This document shows positions 45,348 through 58,043 of a stretch of DNA of 64,000 bases, one piece after another. Location: the NCBI GenBank assembly GCA_013368445.1, contig JAACJO010000004.1, positions 806,001-870,000 of the forward strand, written 5' to 3'. Made by a program: the position numbers and the translations under genes. Source of the DNA: Leucocoprinus leucothites (taxonomy: Eukaryota; Basidiomycota; Agaricomycetes; Agaricales; Agaricaceae). The first letter of the stretch is position 1. Every line of letters begins with the position of its first letter. The notes beneath the pieces are model-generated. The model worked only from the letters and a program-made list of their open reading frames with translations, was not told the origin of the DNA and did no database searches.

Positions 45348-48300
45348 TCAATGCTTGGGGGTACCAGGACGATCATTACCACCATCTGTCGGTCGAACCA
45401 AAGGCGATCCACGTCCAATAGGCGAATTAGTTTGCGATGAAGGTCCTGTGTGTCCACCAGGAGGTAACAGTCCACCGTTTTCACCATGAGCACCGCTACC
45501 CGAAGGCGAGCCACCAGCACCGGGCGGGAATCTGGAGTCAAAGTTCCCACTCATGGTCGGCGCCATACCCATACCCATACCACTCCCACCACCCATTCCA
45601 CCCATACCACCCATCATCGGCATACTCATCATCGACATCCTCGGGTCGAATCCAGGCATTCCTCCACCCGTCATATTCTGACCCATAGGTGACATACCTC
45701 CACCCGCCATATTCTGACCCATAGGTGACATACCCCCACCCGACATATTCTGACCTATAGGCGACATACCCCCACCTGACATGTGCGGTCCCATCGGTCC
45801 CATACCTGGCTGGCCGCCCTCTCCACCGACTTGTGAGCCAGTAGTCGAGAACGCCATCATCGCCTGTTGATATGCAGCAGCAGCAGCTTGTTGTGCCGCA
45901 TACATTTGTTGAGGATTAAGCATTCCAGGATAGCCCATCATGGGATTCATCCCTCCACCTGTCATCATAGGGTTCATCCCACCGCCAGTCATCATCGGAG
46001 TCAACCCACCAGTCATCATTGGGTTCATCATCATCGGATTCATGCCCATCATCATCGGATTCATCATCGGGTTGTACCCATATCCACCGTACATCGACCC
46101 GCCTTGTTGCATCTGCTCCATCTGCTGCCTTTGCTGCTCGTCGAACCTCCTTTGCCTCTCTTCTGCCAAGCGTTTCTCCCTCTCCCTCTCCGTCAACGCA
46201 GCACCGACACCTCCCTCCCTCTTCCTCTCCCTCTCATGGGCAGTAATAGCGCCGAGTAAACCAGTCTGAGGCGGAGGTGGCTTGTTGGGAACATTAATGA
46301 GCGAGGCACCAGTCTCTCTCGCGAGCTCCTCTTGCCTCTTTGCAGAACGATCTTGCCTATCCTGCAACCCAGCAGACAACAACCCTTGTGGTGTAAATGC
46401 TTTAGTCATAGTCTCCGAAGGCTCCAATTGCACGAAGGTATCTCGGGTATTTTGTTCGAGAGGATTGACATTCCTTCCAGGGTCCAAAACTTGACTCCAA
46501 ACCGTTTGTCTAGCAGCACCCGGTTGCGGTACCTCTGACTGCAAGCGAATTTGCGTTCCATCGTCGCCGTAGTACGTCCGTCGATCCGAGAACTGATCAG
46601 AAGGAAGTCGTCGGGGTTGAGCGTAGTTGTTGTGGTGATCATCAGTGCCTGATCACATCAGGGTAAACCACACATGCGGGCGAAAATCGACGGATGCCAA
46701 GAACGCATCGAGCCGAAGCAAAAATAAACGCAAGACACATGTCAGCTCAGATCATCATAGGAAAAAAAAAATTAGAATGTGAATGAGATCGCTTACTCAC
46801 CGGGTCTAGAACCACTAGAACTAGGGGGTTGAGGTAAGGTGCGAGGTGCTCGAAGATGAGGGGGTGGTCCCTGCTGCCCAGCCATATCGCCAGCAAGCTG
46901 TCCATACACCGACGGCCGACCCTGCTGTCCATGGCTAGAAGCCGATCCCTGCATCCTTTGCGCAACAGGATCAACATCAGAATCAGCATCCTCATCTTCA
47001 TCCTCATCATCCTCATCCTCCTCATCCGAACTATCATTCCAAGCCCCAGCAACCTTTGACTTCTTCCTCCCATTCGCTCTTCCAGGTTTATGTGTAGCCG
47101 CATGGTGTGCAGCCTGTTGTGCCTGAGCTTTGGCTTTACGTTTAGCAGCGGAGGAAGAGGGTGCGAATGATGATTTGAACTGTTGTTGTTCTTTCTGCTG
47201 CGGACCTGATCCCATACTCGATGCTGACAGCGGTGGTTGGTGCTGACCATCGGATCCACTTGTGCCTGCTGGACCAGATAATGAGTGAGTTTGAGCTGGA
47301 AGGCCACTCGAAGTTGGGGCCGACTCACTGGCATCTCCATCCGCGACATTGAGATACGACAACGCAGCCAACACATCCTCATTCGCTGCCGAATCGTCAT
47401 TGCTATTGTTATTGTTAAACACAGATTTCGGTGGTTGGGGCGGTGGAGGAGCAGGGGAGGATACCGAAGCATTATTCCCGCTCGTCGCAGAGCCAGCGGA
47501 AATGGAAGTGGGAAGCGGTGGGCGTTGGTGTATAGCTTGCATGTTCGTAGTGGTCTTCTGGTCGTCGGTATTGGCAGAAGAAGCAGCAGCAGAGCCTTCC
47601 TCTTCTTCCTCTTCTTCAGTAAGTTGTTGGGAGTGATGAGAGGCAGGAAGAGTGCCGTTATAAGGTGGCATCCGGGAGTTTGCCTGAGCACGTGCGCCTG
47701 AAGGCTTACGTCCCAACCCAGCCCGGGTTGATGATGATGATGATGCCACTGCATTGTTGTTGGCTGACATTCCGGCACCGGCTACACTGCCACTTCGATC
47801 ATGGTTAAATCGCAAAGGTGCAACTGGCGATAAAGGCTGAGATGAACCTGGCATTCCTACTGCTGCCATTGGACTCATTCGCGGAGGAGGAGGAGGGCTT
47901 GAAGGTCCAGCATGAGCTTGTGCCTGAGCAATACCTAGAGGAGATTTCGGTGATGCGGAAGCTGATGTCGAGGCGGGCTGAGCTCGGTCGCCAAACACCA
48001 ACGGAGTGGCCTGTCGAACAGGCGGTGATCGCCCGGATTTGTTATTTATATTTCCTGATGCCACTGACGAAACAACGTGAGTCTCATTCAAGACCTTCAA
48101 AAGAGAGAGAGGTGCATATAACGTACCTAAACCAAGTCCAGCACCAGGCGGCTTCGGGAATTCCTCCTCCGATTCACTTTCTTCTTCTTCTTCATCTTCC
48201 TCATCGTCAGACGCGGTTGGCATGGGAACTTGTCGTGGTTGTTTATTACCGACACCACCTGCCACCGCATCACCACCGCCTTCCAACCGCGACTGATGCA

Positions 48301-51300
48301 TAAAGTATAACGCGCCAGCTTCATTCAAGAAATTATCTTCTGGTTCGTGCGTTCCTCCTGACGGTTTCCTCGCACTAGCACTAGGCGGGAAAGTCTGTCC
48401 TGTGGCAGAATCTTTTCTTCCAGGCCCTGCTGGGGGAGAAGTAGCATGTAAATTCGCACTGGCTTGCGCTAAGCCTTGGAACTCGCCGCTAGCTCTCGTC
48501 GCTATGGCTTCGTCGTGTATGGAGTGTGGCGAAGTCAAAACTGATATTGTGTCCCCCGCGAGGTAATGATCTCCTCCAAGCGAATAAGGCGACGTCAGGA
48601 TCGAGGCGCGGGGAGAGTTTGACCTCTCACCCGAGTCACGACTATCTGTGAGCGCCATCGCAATCGGTTTATGAAGTGGTGAATAAGGCGATACCAGCGG
48701 TTCGTTCGTCGCTGACGTCACAGAAAGCTGATTGCTGGTAGCATTGGAACTGATCCTGGAGTCCTTAGCACCCGAAGCAGAAGCAGAAGCAGAAGCCGAA
48801 ATAGATGGTGTTTCGAATTTTGTTGTGGTAGAAGGGCTCTGAGAGCTGACAGATGCAGATACAGATGTTGTTCGAGGTAGTGTGGATGGTGGTGGTGATT
48901 TGGGTACGTTTTGGATGGGAGGACTGGCAGTTCCACCAACCCTGTCGATGCTATGTGATGATCTGACAGATTGAACAGATGGTCGTACATCAGCGCTTGA
49001 GATTGAGGTACCCCCAACGTTGGGTGAAGGGCTTGTTGGAGGGGGACTGGTGGCCGTGGGTCTTGGGCTATTGGTGTATCCTCGGTCGAGCACGGGTGGA
49101 GGTGGCTCTGATTTGTCTGGTGCAGCCTGACCTGCGGCAGTCGCAACCGGCGAAGTGGGGTTGATGCTCGTCGTCGCATCCATTGACATTCCTCTGCCAT
49201 GGGTCATAATGCTGCCTCCTTCTGTGATCGGGGTCAACATTCTGTCCTGGTTATGCGTGCCAGAGAAACTCAAGGGCGGAAGCTGTGGGCCAATGGAAGC
49301 AGCAGCAGAGGACGGAGAACCGTTCTGCAGAGCTTGTGCCCCTGGTTCGCTGCCTCCCATTGAAATGGGAGGGAGAGTAGGAGGTTGCTCAGAGGACGTA
49401 CGACTTGTGGAGGCCCGTGGTTGTACAAGTTGAGGCTGTTGTTGACGCATGCGCTCAGTCAAAAGTTCGAGCAGTTTAGTTCTGATGGCAGATGTACGGT
49501 CGTCTCGGGGATCCAAACTTTCAACGGCTTCGCGATCGAGGAAGAGCAACTGCAAACGCCAAGATCAGTCAGCAAAACCCAGAAATAGAATATGAAAGTA
49601 CGGACATCTCGTTGAGGACCGACTGGATAAGCAAACATCAAAGAAATAGGTTCCCGTGGATCCCAGGTCCAGGCCGTAGGTCGACCATACATATCAAAAG
49701 CATCATGAACAGCTAATTAATCGTCAGTTTATATGGCAATTAGGGGACAGCCTTAAAGTGCTAGCAAACTCACCAATAACCCACTTGAGCATCTCCATCG
49801 CTTGATTGCCAGATGCGCCCTCTATCTCTGGCATGAACAAAATCCAACCCTCTCGTGATTTCATCGACTGAGCCATTTCCTCATCACCCAAAAGTCCTTC
49901 GAGTTTGATCAACGTACTTCTGCTGATCAGCTCTGGTCGTTCCGGGTATACTGCGAATGCTTGCGTGACGTCTCTGAATGATAGCAGTGGCTTTTTGCGC
50001 TCTTTTGGCTTAGGACCGGCGTACATGGTGATAATGGGTTTGACTGGTCCGGTTGGTCCTTGAGGGATTTGATCGCGGGAGAAGAGGCTGGACATTCGTT
50101 TTCTTTTGGGTTGCTGAGCTGATGAGAATGTGCCGTTTGCTGTAGAGTCTGGACCAACGGAGATGCCGTCCATTTGGCCAGCGCTAACGACCATCCACAC
50201 GCGCTTCCAGTCCGTTTGGCCAGCCACGCGAATCCTCGTCCATCCCTCCAATTTTCCCCGTACCAATGAAGTTGGCGCATTTGGACCTGTGGACACGAAA
50301 TGTCAAAAGTCATGCCATGATGAGATCAAGCAGTGGCAGTTGAAGTAGTACTTAATGACTCACGATTGAGTGTAATTCTGATCAAGTGGGCAGTGTATAC
50401 CTCTTCCAAACGCGATTTTTCCCATGCCGATAGGCGCAAGGCAGAAGCCCACGAGATGAGCGCGTTTGTTGATGGACAGGAGAAGAGGAGGAGATTGGAG
50501 CCTGCGGTGTTGAGTGTGAGGACGTTTGTGTATCGTTTGGAGGGTTGCGTTGCCGTTGCGGGTACTGTCACGGACCCCAACACCTGAACGAACTGTTTGA
50601 AACCACAGATATAAGTTTGCTTGTCAATAGATATAAAACTGGAGACAAGCGTACTGCATCGGTAACGTTGACGTATGCCGGTGGGACCTCTTTTCCATGC
50701 CGGCTAGCTTCTTGTATCTCTTTCATATCCCAAATACTAAGCGTTGTGCCACCAAGTTGCGCCCATACCTCCGTCCATCCTTCGTCTCTGGAAGGTTTTT
50801 GCCCATCCGGCTGACGCTCAATGCGGCGAATGAGCGGGCCAGAGAAATAAATCTTGTGTGCATGTGCGATTGTGAGGGAGACAACGGATCTAATTTCGGG
50901 ATGGAGCGGGGCAGGCTGGGACGGGGACTGCTTTCCGGGAGAGCCAGAGTTAGGGCTCTGAGCGACGGGATTGGCGCTCATGCCCTCGTTGTTGTTGTTG
51001 TTTGTGGGTGTGGAGGAGGTGGAGGGAGGAGGTGGAGGAGAGGAAGGTTGTGGTTGTGGTTGTGGTTGTGGTGATGACTGTTGTGGGTGTTGCATCGGGG
51101 ATGATGCATAATGTGTCCCTGGAGAGGCGCCAGCTGGGGGGCCAATGCCTTGGCTAGACTGGCTGCGCTGATGAGTAAACGGGGTGGTGATCTGTGCGTC
51201 CTGATACTGCTGTTGTTGTTGCTGCTGCTTAGGGGAGAGAAAAGAAAAAAAGGAAGTCGAGCGGGTGTGTGTCTGCGGCATGGCTGGACGAGGACCCGCT

Positions 51301-51377
51301 TGTACGCTAGAAACCGGCGTTAGGGCCTTCGAACCTTCCGCTGACGGGAATCGCAGTTGTGGCTGGCCCACGGGCAT
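45348..51377 (-). CDS. Large PH-domain protein, CAF120/SKG3 type
   Basis: About nine exons and roughly 1.8 kilo-residues. The start MPVGQPQLRFPSAEGSKAL is followed by Gln and Pro runs. The first conserved block is the PH-like part: KIYFSGPLIRRIERQPDG, GWTEVWAQLGGTTLSIWDM, then YTNVLTLNTAGSNLLLFSC and NALISWASALRLSAWEKSRL. The next block is GWTRIRVAGQTDWKRVWMVV and KPLLSFRDVTQAFAVYPERP, then SREGWILFMPEIEG, MEMLKWVI and DAFDMYGRPTAWTWDPREP. After LLFLDREAVESLDPRDDRTS the rest is low-complexity. The very end holds a 12-codon repeat and Asn-Pro-Met-Met repeats, preceded by a charged coil (EREREKRLAEERQRR). Yeast Caf120 associates with CCR4-NOT, and Skg3 sits at the bud. The exact role here is inferred. 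Confidence 0.82.
45660..45785 (-). repeat. In-frame 36-bp tandem repeat in the CAF120-like gene
   Basis: Three tandem copies of a 36-base (12-codon) unit, protein unit GQNM-x-GGGMSPM, with a partial copy at each end. It sits near the C-terminus beside Asn-Pro-Met-Met repeats at about 45935-46080. Unit sequences differ by a few synonymous and single-residue changes. Such repeats often vary in number between strains. Confidence 0.8.
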
Positions 51378-52337
51378 CTCCTCAACTTCCCAGGCACTTG
51401 GGTACTCTCAAGAACTCTGGTGCGGATAAGATTGGCCGCAGGTCATGCGCCGTGATGGTGCAAAAGTAAAAAGCAGAGATAGCAGCAACTCGTTTCGATC
51501 GAGTGACCTCGGGGTTATGGGCCCCGCGCGCTACCACTGCGCCATGCTGCTCTGGTAATATGTGGGAATAAGTTGCTATAATGAGGATACTGATTTGGCA
51601 CCCGACTCAGTCCATTAATCCGCCGACGTTCTTAGACGATCCAGCGCTACGATACGGAAGAGCCTCTCCGGCCCTCTGAATAATTCGCACGGAATCGGTA
51701 CACTTTCCTGACTTGGTCAACTCCATTAGAGCTGTCCCGCTCTGGTGGCGCACACAAAGTACGCGCGCTCTCATCTATTCATTCCGCTTCAATCAGTCAA
51801 ACACGCCCAGTGTCAAAGAAAAACTTTGAGCCCTCGCTTAGCCTAACCAGGAATCCTAATCCGGCAGGATATGGGGATGTGATGTTTCAGGAAAACTTGG
51901 ACCCTGCCGGGCAATGGGCATGGTCCTCCATCACAACCATCATGCATCATGGCCCTTACATACAGTGACGCCAGCCAATTGGTTGGGTTTCAACCGCTCC
52001 CAAAGGCAAGTCTGAACCACAGAATAGACGCGAAGGATCTGCGCACACTTGCCGTTTCTGCCGGGCTCCTGGGCGTTCAAATTAGTCTGAGAATGCGAGG
52101 CGGCTTGCTCAATGGCTTATCCTTTGCCGTGTCTCGCAAGTCCGTGTGGCAAATATAAGGAATGCTGCGAGCGAAGTATTCTAAGAAAAACGTTTGGACC
52201 CTTCCAAGGCTTAGCAGGCCCCAGCACCGTATCCCGAATCTCACGCATGTTCAAATTTCAAACCTACATATTGAATGATGCTGGCAGAAAAGGGGAAGAC
52301 TCTAACGTTGCGTGACAAGAAGTCAATTCTGTCTATA
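51378..52337. other. Spacer with tRNA, otherwise empty
   Basis: About 960 bases between the CAF120-like start and the NDUFB8 3' end. Apart from the initiator tRNA at 51480-51551 I see only short frames. The first part should carry the CAF120-like promoter. Confidence 0.5.
51480..51551 (-). tRNA. Initiator tRNA-Met (CAT)
   Basis: A 72-base cloverleaf on -. The acceptor AGCAGCA pairs with TGCTGCT, so it starts with the A1-T72 pair used by eukaryotic initiators, and the discriminator is A. The anticodon stem CGGGG/CCCCG carries three G-C pairs next to loop CCCATAA, anticodon CAT. The T loop is ATCGAAA, with A at position 54 instead of T, an initiator hallmark. No intron. Confidence 0.93.
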
Positions 52338-52942
52338 TTAATCCTCTTCATCCAGAGACTCCGGGTTGGACTGTAGAAGGGACAGATGGCGTTCAGTGGC
52401 AACGTATCATCCTGACGGGCAACAGAACCGCACCTTGAGTTCTTCGACACCACCGAGCTCCTTTACGAGACCGTCGTAAGGGAATTCCCGGGGAGCTGCA
52501 GGTCGCTCGGGGATAGCATAGTTCTTGATGACAAATCCGAGCGTAGCAAAGCCTGCAAAGGCAAGGAGGAGCTGACGAAGAGCAGACTGTGCTGTCAGGC
52601 CTGCAGGAGGAATATCTGGGCCCCACATGGAAAGGACTTCTTCTTGTTCATGCAGCTAAGAGTCCACAAGAAATTTCAGAAATACGACGTTTATGAAACA
52701 AATGTGGAGTGCGACCGCACCGGATCGCCATAATTCCTCCTGAGGAGCATGTCATCCCACCCCTTCGCTGGAAGGTTTTGTCGGGAACTCCAGGGTAGTT
52801 GAGGGTAGTCGGGAACTGGGTCGACGGTATCATAGTCTGGGACTTCAGGATTTGGCTTTGTCACGTAGGACCTCGCTGCCGCATGCTGGGCAGCGGCACG
52901 GCGCGCAGCCAGGAGGGTAGGGCGGAGGAGGGAGTTGTGCAT
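52338..52942 (-). CDS. Complex I subunit NDUFB8 (beta subcomplex 8)
   Basis: Three exons encoding about 160 residues. The start MHNSLLRPTLLAARRAAAQH is a clear mitochondrial presequence; longer upstream frames add unconserved sequence. The conserved core reads YDTVDPVPDYPQLPW, SRQNLPAKGWDDMLLRRNYG and, after an intron at about 52666-52729, LHEQEEVLSMWGPDIPP. One membrane span follows (LLLAFAGFATLGFVIKNY). A small last exon gives SNPESLDEED, stop at 52338. NDUFB8 is an accessory membrane-arm subunit of NADH:ubiquinone oxidoreductase. It is divergent from the methyltransferase gene. Confidence 0.88.
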
Positions 52943-53158
52943 TGCAAGGAAGGCCAAGTTGCGAGTACGAAGCGGAGTCGGGTGTTGTTTGTGTTTATTT
53001 GTGTGAGATCGAGAGTGGTGATATGTCCGATTTCCAGAAGATGAGATGCAGGGGAGGTACAAGTAGCCGCCAATGTCCCTTACGTTGTCTGGTCGGGCCA
53101 TAAAAACTCGAGCTTTCCTTCTTTCCCTCTTTCATACCACCCTCCCCCGAACTCACCC

Positions 53159-55192
53159 ATGGCCGTCGGCGTAGAGCGCGATGTCCAAGACATGCTCCTT
53201 GGCCAACGCAAGACAAAGCGTGGCCAGGGCAATGTCCCCTATCCTATCGAAGAGTACACCACCGACCTTGCAAATCTGTGCGTTCTGCCTGGTTACCCCG
53301 GACTGACAACCTGGCTGATCTCCCCCGGACTTCGCAGTGACATTTGGGATAATATGTTCTTTGAGAGCATCTGGGGTTCACCGACTATATATAACTTCCC
53401 ATCTGAACCCGGTTTGGTGCTGGACGTAGGGTGCGGCACGGGATGGTGGGTTATCAATATGGCGCGCAGGTGGCAAGTACGCTTTCCTGTCTTCTGTTTT
53501 TGGACCACCTCGTTAATGGACCGTTGTCGCGTCGGATTAAACAATATTAGAATACGATGTTTGTCGGCTTTGATCTCGCTGAGATCCAACCGCGCCTCCG
53601 AGACTTTGAGCACCTTAACGACATTTCGGATCGAATTAGCTGGGTGAATGGTAACTTGTACGTTGTTCGCTTCCCCACTCTTACCGTCCGCATTAAATTC
53701 GGGATCTCCTAGCCTCGATGTCTTCCCATTCCCGGACGACCACTTCGATTACGTGCGGGTATGTCGGGCTGGCTTAGCGGTCCCAGAGGACGAGGTACGT
53801 TGCATTCATCATTGCTGCCAATCTGTCAATTAATCACCGTCCCCAGTGGCAATTCTTTCTCGAGGTCGGTTTCTTATATCATCGTGTCCGCTCCAATCGA
53901 ATCTCATTGCCTCGTGCTATCAGGGCATTTGGCGTGTCATGAGAACCGGCGGTCTTCTTGAGGTTAGTGTCAACCATCGGCATAACCCCGTGCAGAAATT
54001 AACCCTCCTGGTCTTTTAGATTATCGAAGAGGACCTGATATTCCCCACCCCAACTATTCCTGGACTTTCAAACGAGGACTCCATAACACCATCCCCTTCC
54101 CGACTCGACTCCCATGTGACGCTCGACACATTATCGTCTGGAAGCTCTGGCTCCACGGAAACCTATGGTCCAAGCACGATTTTGGGTGACGACCGTTCGA
54201 GTAAAACAAAAGGGAAGAGATCACGACTTACTTCTCTCAAGAATTCCCTTGCTTCGTCGAGAGATGCCAGGTCTTCCACAGATACGTTAGCTGCGGAGGG
54301 TGCGGACACCGCGAACCACCCTCAGAATCATACCAAGCTCAAAGCTGCTTGGGATAGCATGCTCACCAGTCGCTTTATCTCGAATAAAGTTCTCTCAATA
54401 CTCCCATTTTACCTCTCTACCCTGTTCTCTGGTGTCGAAATTTTCCATCTATACACCGTTCCCCTTCCCGCCAACACACCGCTAGAGTACGATATCTGGG
54501 ATGACGACGATTCATTATATTCATTTCCTCGCCCACGGAACCGCCCACATCAGCAAAAACATCCCGTTGTTAACATTAATCCTGATCACCTCATCAATTA
54601 CCCAATCGTCACTGAGCTTCCGCGGCTTCAAGCTATGGATCTTCAGGAACTTGCAGGAATGCATTTGCACTACACTGTGGGGTTTATCAAGTCATGCAAG
54701 GAGGCTATTCGGGAGGAATATCAAAAGCTGTATCCGACTGATGATTGCAGGCAGTCAAGTCCGAGGGTGCAAAGAATAATGGGGACTGACGTTATGGGAA
54801 TGGTCTTCCAGAGCGCTCAGCCGGAACCATTTGACGTAGAGTGGAATGATTGGGTTTGGTGAGTCCATTTTTTCGCCTCGAGGTGGTTTCATATATCCAG
54901 GATAGGACATTGGCTTATTTCGTTTCTTCGACGCGTGTTTTAATTTGTGCGCAGTGACATGGAAGACAGGATGAGACTTCGTCAACGGCTCCCAAATCAC
55001 ATGGCTTGGTCCGAGCCGCGTACGCCCCGAGGCGGTAAACCAACTTGGCGGCATTGGAGAAAGATGATTGATCAGCTCCTTGCGAGGGAGAATAAGAGTG
55101 TGTTTGATTTTCCTCCTAATCCCGCAGATTCTTGTCGATCTGTGCGTGCCTATATGGCTTGGAAAGGTGCTAGACCTTCTCCTGTACTATAG
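53159..55192 (+). CDS. Class I SAM-dependent methyltransferase of unknown target
   Basis: About seven exons. The start is MAVGVERDVQDMLLGQRKTK. An intron at about 53279-53338 joins LANL to DIWDNMFFESIWG. SAM-binding motif I is GLVLDVGCGTGWWVINMA. After splicing comes FVGFDLAEIQPRL (motif II), then ISWVNGNL, DVFPFPDDHFDYVRV (motif III) and WRVMRTGGLLEIIEEDLIFP. A Ser/Thr-rich insert of about 90 residues splits it from a C-terminal helical part (MHLHYTVGFIKSCKEAIREE). The tail is about 250 residues longer than the catalytic core needs. This mushroom type is seen often, but the substrate is not known. The start lies 216 bases from that of NDUFB8, in a shared promoter. Confidence 0.8.
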
Positions 55193-55865
55193 TATAATCC
55201 TTTACTTCCATATTTTCTCATTTTTCAATTGGTCTGGGCTGTTTTGCGCTATCTTTCCAGTATTGTACTAGTCTAGTTTTTTTTTTTTTGCGCTCTCTCT
55301 CCAGTTTGGACTCTTTCGTTCCACTTGGCTCTTCTCCCGCATTACGACTCCAGAGTTAACCTAATGCCGCTTTGGCTCCTCCTTTCATGGTTAACCCTCA
55401 CGACATCTTTAACATTACATACAAAGCCTTCACTCTGTCAGACTACTTCACCGTTGATGAATGCTCATCTCCATCCATAGTATGATGTAAGTAAGTACAT
55501 AGTTTTTTTCTTCACGCCATAGCTTCTCGTCTGTTTTAAATACACAACGCCGCATCTCTACACTATGCATTTTAGATAACTCAATACATATCCTACTCAC
55601 CTCGTCACAATCTCGGGTACCAGAACGGCGAACTGGAGCCCTTAAACTTTGCTTCAAGACGCTAAGGCTAGTCTATTTCAAGACTACGAGGTACGAAGTC
55701 CGATCATAGAGACTACCCGATTTGGGAATGGTTGATTGTCGTGTGGGCACTGTACAGCATCAGGCATCATATCTCCAATCTCCATCTCTCCTCTCCTCCC
55801 CCCTTCCCTTCACATCTAACAACCACCGATTAAATCACATCGCACACCCTAGTTTCCCATCTCCA
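55193..55865. other. Spacer before the EBP1-like gene
   Basis: About 670 bases. A T10-type tract lies near 55280, in the likely 3' UTR of the methyltransferase gene. Around 55770-55815 the + strand is a nearly pure C/T tract, a common promoter feature of highly expressed basidiomycete genes. Confidence 0.5.
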
Positions 55866-57715
55866 ATGGCAGACGCTGAAAAACCCACCAATACAACTGC
55901 TGCCGCAGATAAAAAACCGGGCTCGACGCTTGAGGCTGATCTTACTAAATACAAGGTTAGATCTTTTTCCCCAGTCACGAATGCTTGGACGCGTGTCCGG
56001 ATACTGACTGGTTGATTTTATGACACGGCTTGGTGGCTTTTTACTTGCGTGGATTGATTGTGCAACGAGATAGCTTGCCGCAGATATTACCCGCGATGTG
56101 ATGAAGAAACTTATCGAGTTGTCTGTGGAGGGAGCTAAACTGATCGACCTTTGCACCGAGGGAGACAAGCTCCTCGAGCAGGGCACCGGATCTGTGTTTA
56201 ACAAGCCGGTTAAAGGTGTCAAAGTGAATAAGGGTACGCCTTTGTTTTTCTGTTGTGATATTATTCCCCTCGATCTCATGTATTTTTTTTCGATGTCGGT
56301 GGCGCTTTTGGGTAAATAGGTATCGCGTTCCCGACGTGTGTCTCTGTTAACAATGCCGTTGCACACTTTTCACCTCTCGCGTGAGTAATGTTGTTTACTT
56401 CTTTTAGGGGGAAGAGACCGCGTCTGACGATCTAGTTTCTGTTCGGTCTCATAAAACGAAAACCTTCACCACTATTATTGATCTAATCTAATCTTCATCA
56501 CTTGCTGCTTCCATCTCACCCGCGAACGTAAATCCGCCACATTCGATTTCACACCATGCCTGAAATTTCACAATCGGCACAAAACAAAACAAAAAACTCC
56601 TCTTTCTGAATCAAAATTCTCACAAAAAATGGTCAACTGGGCGCCTTAAATCTAGTTCGGATCCACAAGCGACGCAAGCCCTCGCTAAAGGCGACGTTGT
56701 AAAATTACAACTTGGAGCCCACATTGACGGTTTCGCGGCAATCACAGCTGAGACGATCGTCGTAGGCGCATCGACGGATAACCCTGTGACGGGTCGCCAG
56801 GCAGATGTGATCAAGGCGGCGTGGACGGCTGCTGAGGTTGCAATGCGGCTTGTGAAAGTGGGAAATAAGAACTGGGCGGTTACGGAGGGTGTTGCTAAGA
56901 CTGCTCAGGCATGGGATTGTAAGCCTGTTGAGGGTATGTGCTTCGCCTGTCCTGGTTGTCTATATAAAAACGGTTCCCTGACGGTGTGATTTATGTTTCA
57001 GGCATGCTCTCGTGCCAACAAACTCAGAATGTGATTGATGGAAAGAAACGGGTCATTCTCAACCCCTCTGAAGCCCAGAGAAGAGAGTTCGAGGCCGCAA
57101 CATTCGCAGAAGGAGAAGTATACGGCATTGACATCCTCATTTCTTCCGGCGAAGACGGCAAGGTGGGAAAGAGAGCAATAGCCTCGACTTTAGGTCGTTC
57201 CTGATGATTTGACATGCAGGCTCGAGCAGAAGAATCACGAACGACTATCTATCAGAGGGATTCTACTGTGACATATCAGCTCAAGATGAAGACCTCTCGT
57301 GCGGTGTTCACTGAAGTTCAGAAGAAGGCCGGTTCATTCCCTTTCAACGTCCGCATTCTCGAAGACGAGAAGCGCGCGCGGATGGGTCTTCAGGAGGCCG
57401 TCCAACACAGCTTGGTCAAGCCCTACGACGTGATGTAAGTGCCGTCATGATGGGGACGCCTTGTACCTTTCTGATAATCCGATTATCAGCTATACACCTA
57501 ACAACACATTCGTCGCCGGTTTCCATTTCACTATTGCACTTCTCCCTGGTGGTCCTTCATTGATTACCCACCCGCCGATTTGGTACAAGCCTGAATTAGT
57601 AAAGACAGAGAAGGACTTGGAAGATGAGGAGCTGAAGGGGCTCTTGGCAAGGAACTTGCGTCCCAGCAAGAAGAAGGGTAAGAAGGTTGGGGAGGCCGAG
57701 CCCAAGACTGATTGA
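55866..57715 (+). CDS. EBP1/PA2G4-like protein (methionine-aminopeptidase fold, proliferation-associated)
   Basis: Seven exons and about 395 residues. MADAEKPTNTTAAADKKPG precedes KLAADITRDVMKKLIELS and GAKLIDLCTEGDKLLEQG, then GIAFPTCVSVNNAVAHFSP. The pita-bread fold continues with LAKGDVVKLQLGAHIDGFAA and ADVIKAAWTAAEVAMRLVK, then GMLSCQQTQNVIDGKKRVIL and GEVYGIDILISSGEDGKA, PFNVRILEDEKRARMGL and FHFTIALLPGGPSLITH. The metal-binding residues of true aminopeptidases are not all kept, so it is probably non-enzymatic. The Lys-rich end PSKKKGKKVGE fits nucleolar and ribosome binding. Human EBP1 and yeast relatives bind the 60S exit tunnel or rRNA. One intron (about 56379-56654) is five times the usual length. 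Confidence 0.9.
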
Positions 57716-58043
57716 AGCGATACACATGACAGTCTAGTTGTCCCGAGTCTCTCGAGTCCGAAAAAGGGGTAGATTGGATTGTAATTATTGAACTCTTTGT
57801 TGGTCGTTCCCGTGGCCTCGGCTTTGTAGACGGGGATATACATCTCAGAAAGGAACGGAACGGACAGTATATTTCGGTATTCAGTGCCTTGATCTTGCTT
57901 GTGCCGTCCTTAACGTATCGCAGTCAAATAAAATATGTAGCAAAGAGACGTCAAAGAGACGTTCTCCACATCCAACCTCGACAGATCAAGGCTCGAAATT
58001 TGGGGGGGCGCCATCCTCAGGCACAACAACAGGTTTTCTATTA
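57716..58043. other. Convergent 3' spacer EBP1/PCC1
   Basis: About 330 bases with two converging 3' ends. Near 57940-57965 the octamer AAAGAGACGT occurs twice in a row. No gene seen. Confidence 0.5.

Noticed and set aside
46747..47778. Minus-strand frame of about 343 codons rich in His, Pro and Arg
   Set aside because: It is a shifted frame of the low-complexity part of the CAF120-like gene, where repeat codons keep other frames open.
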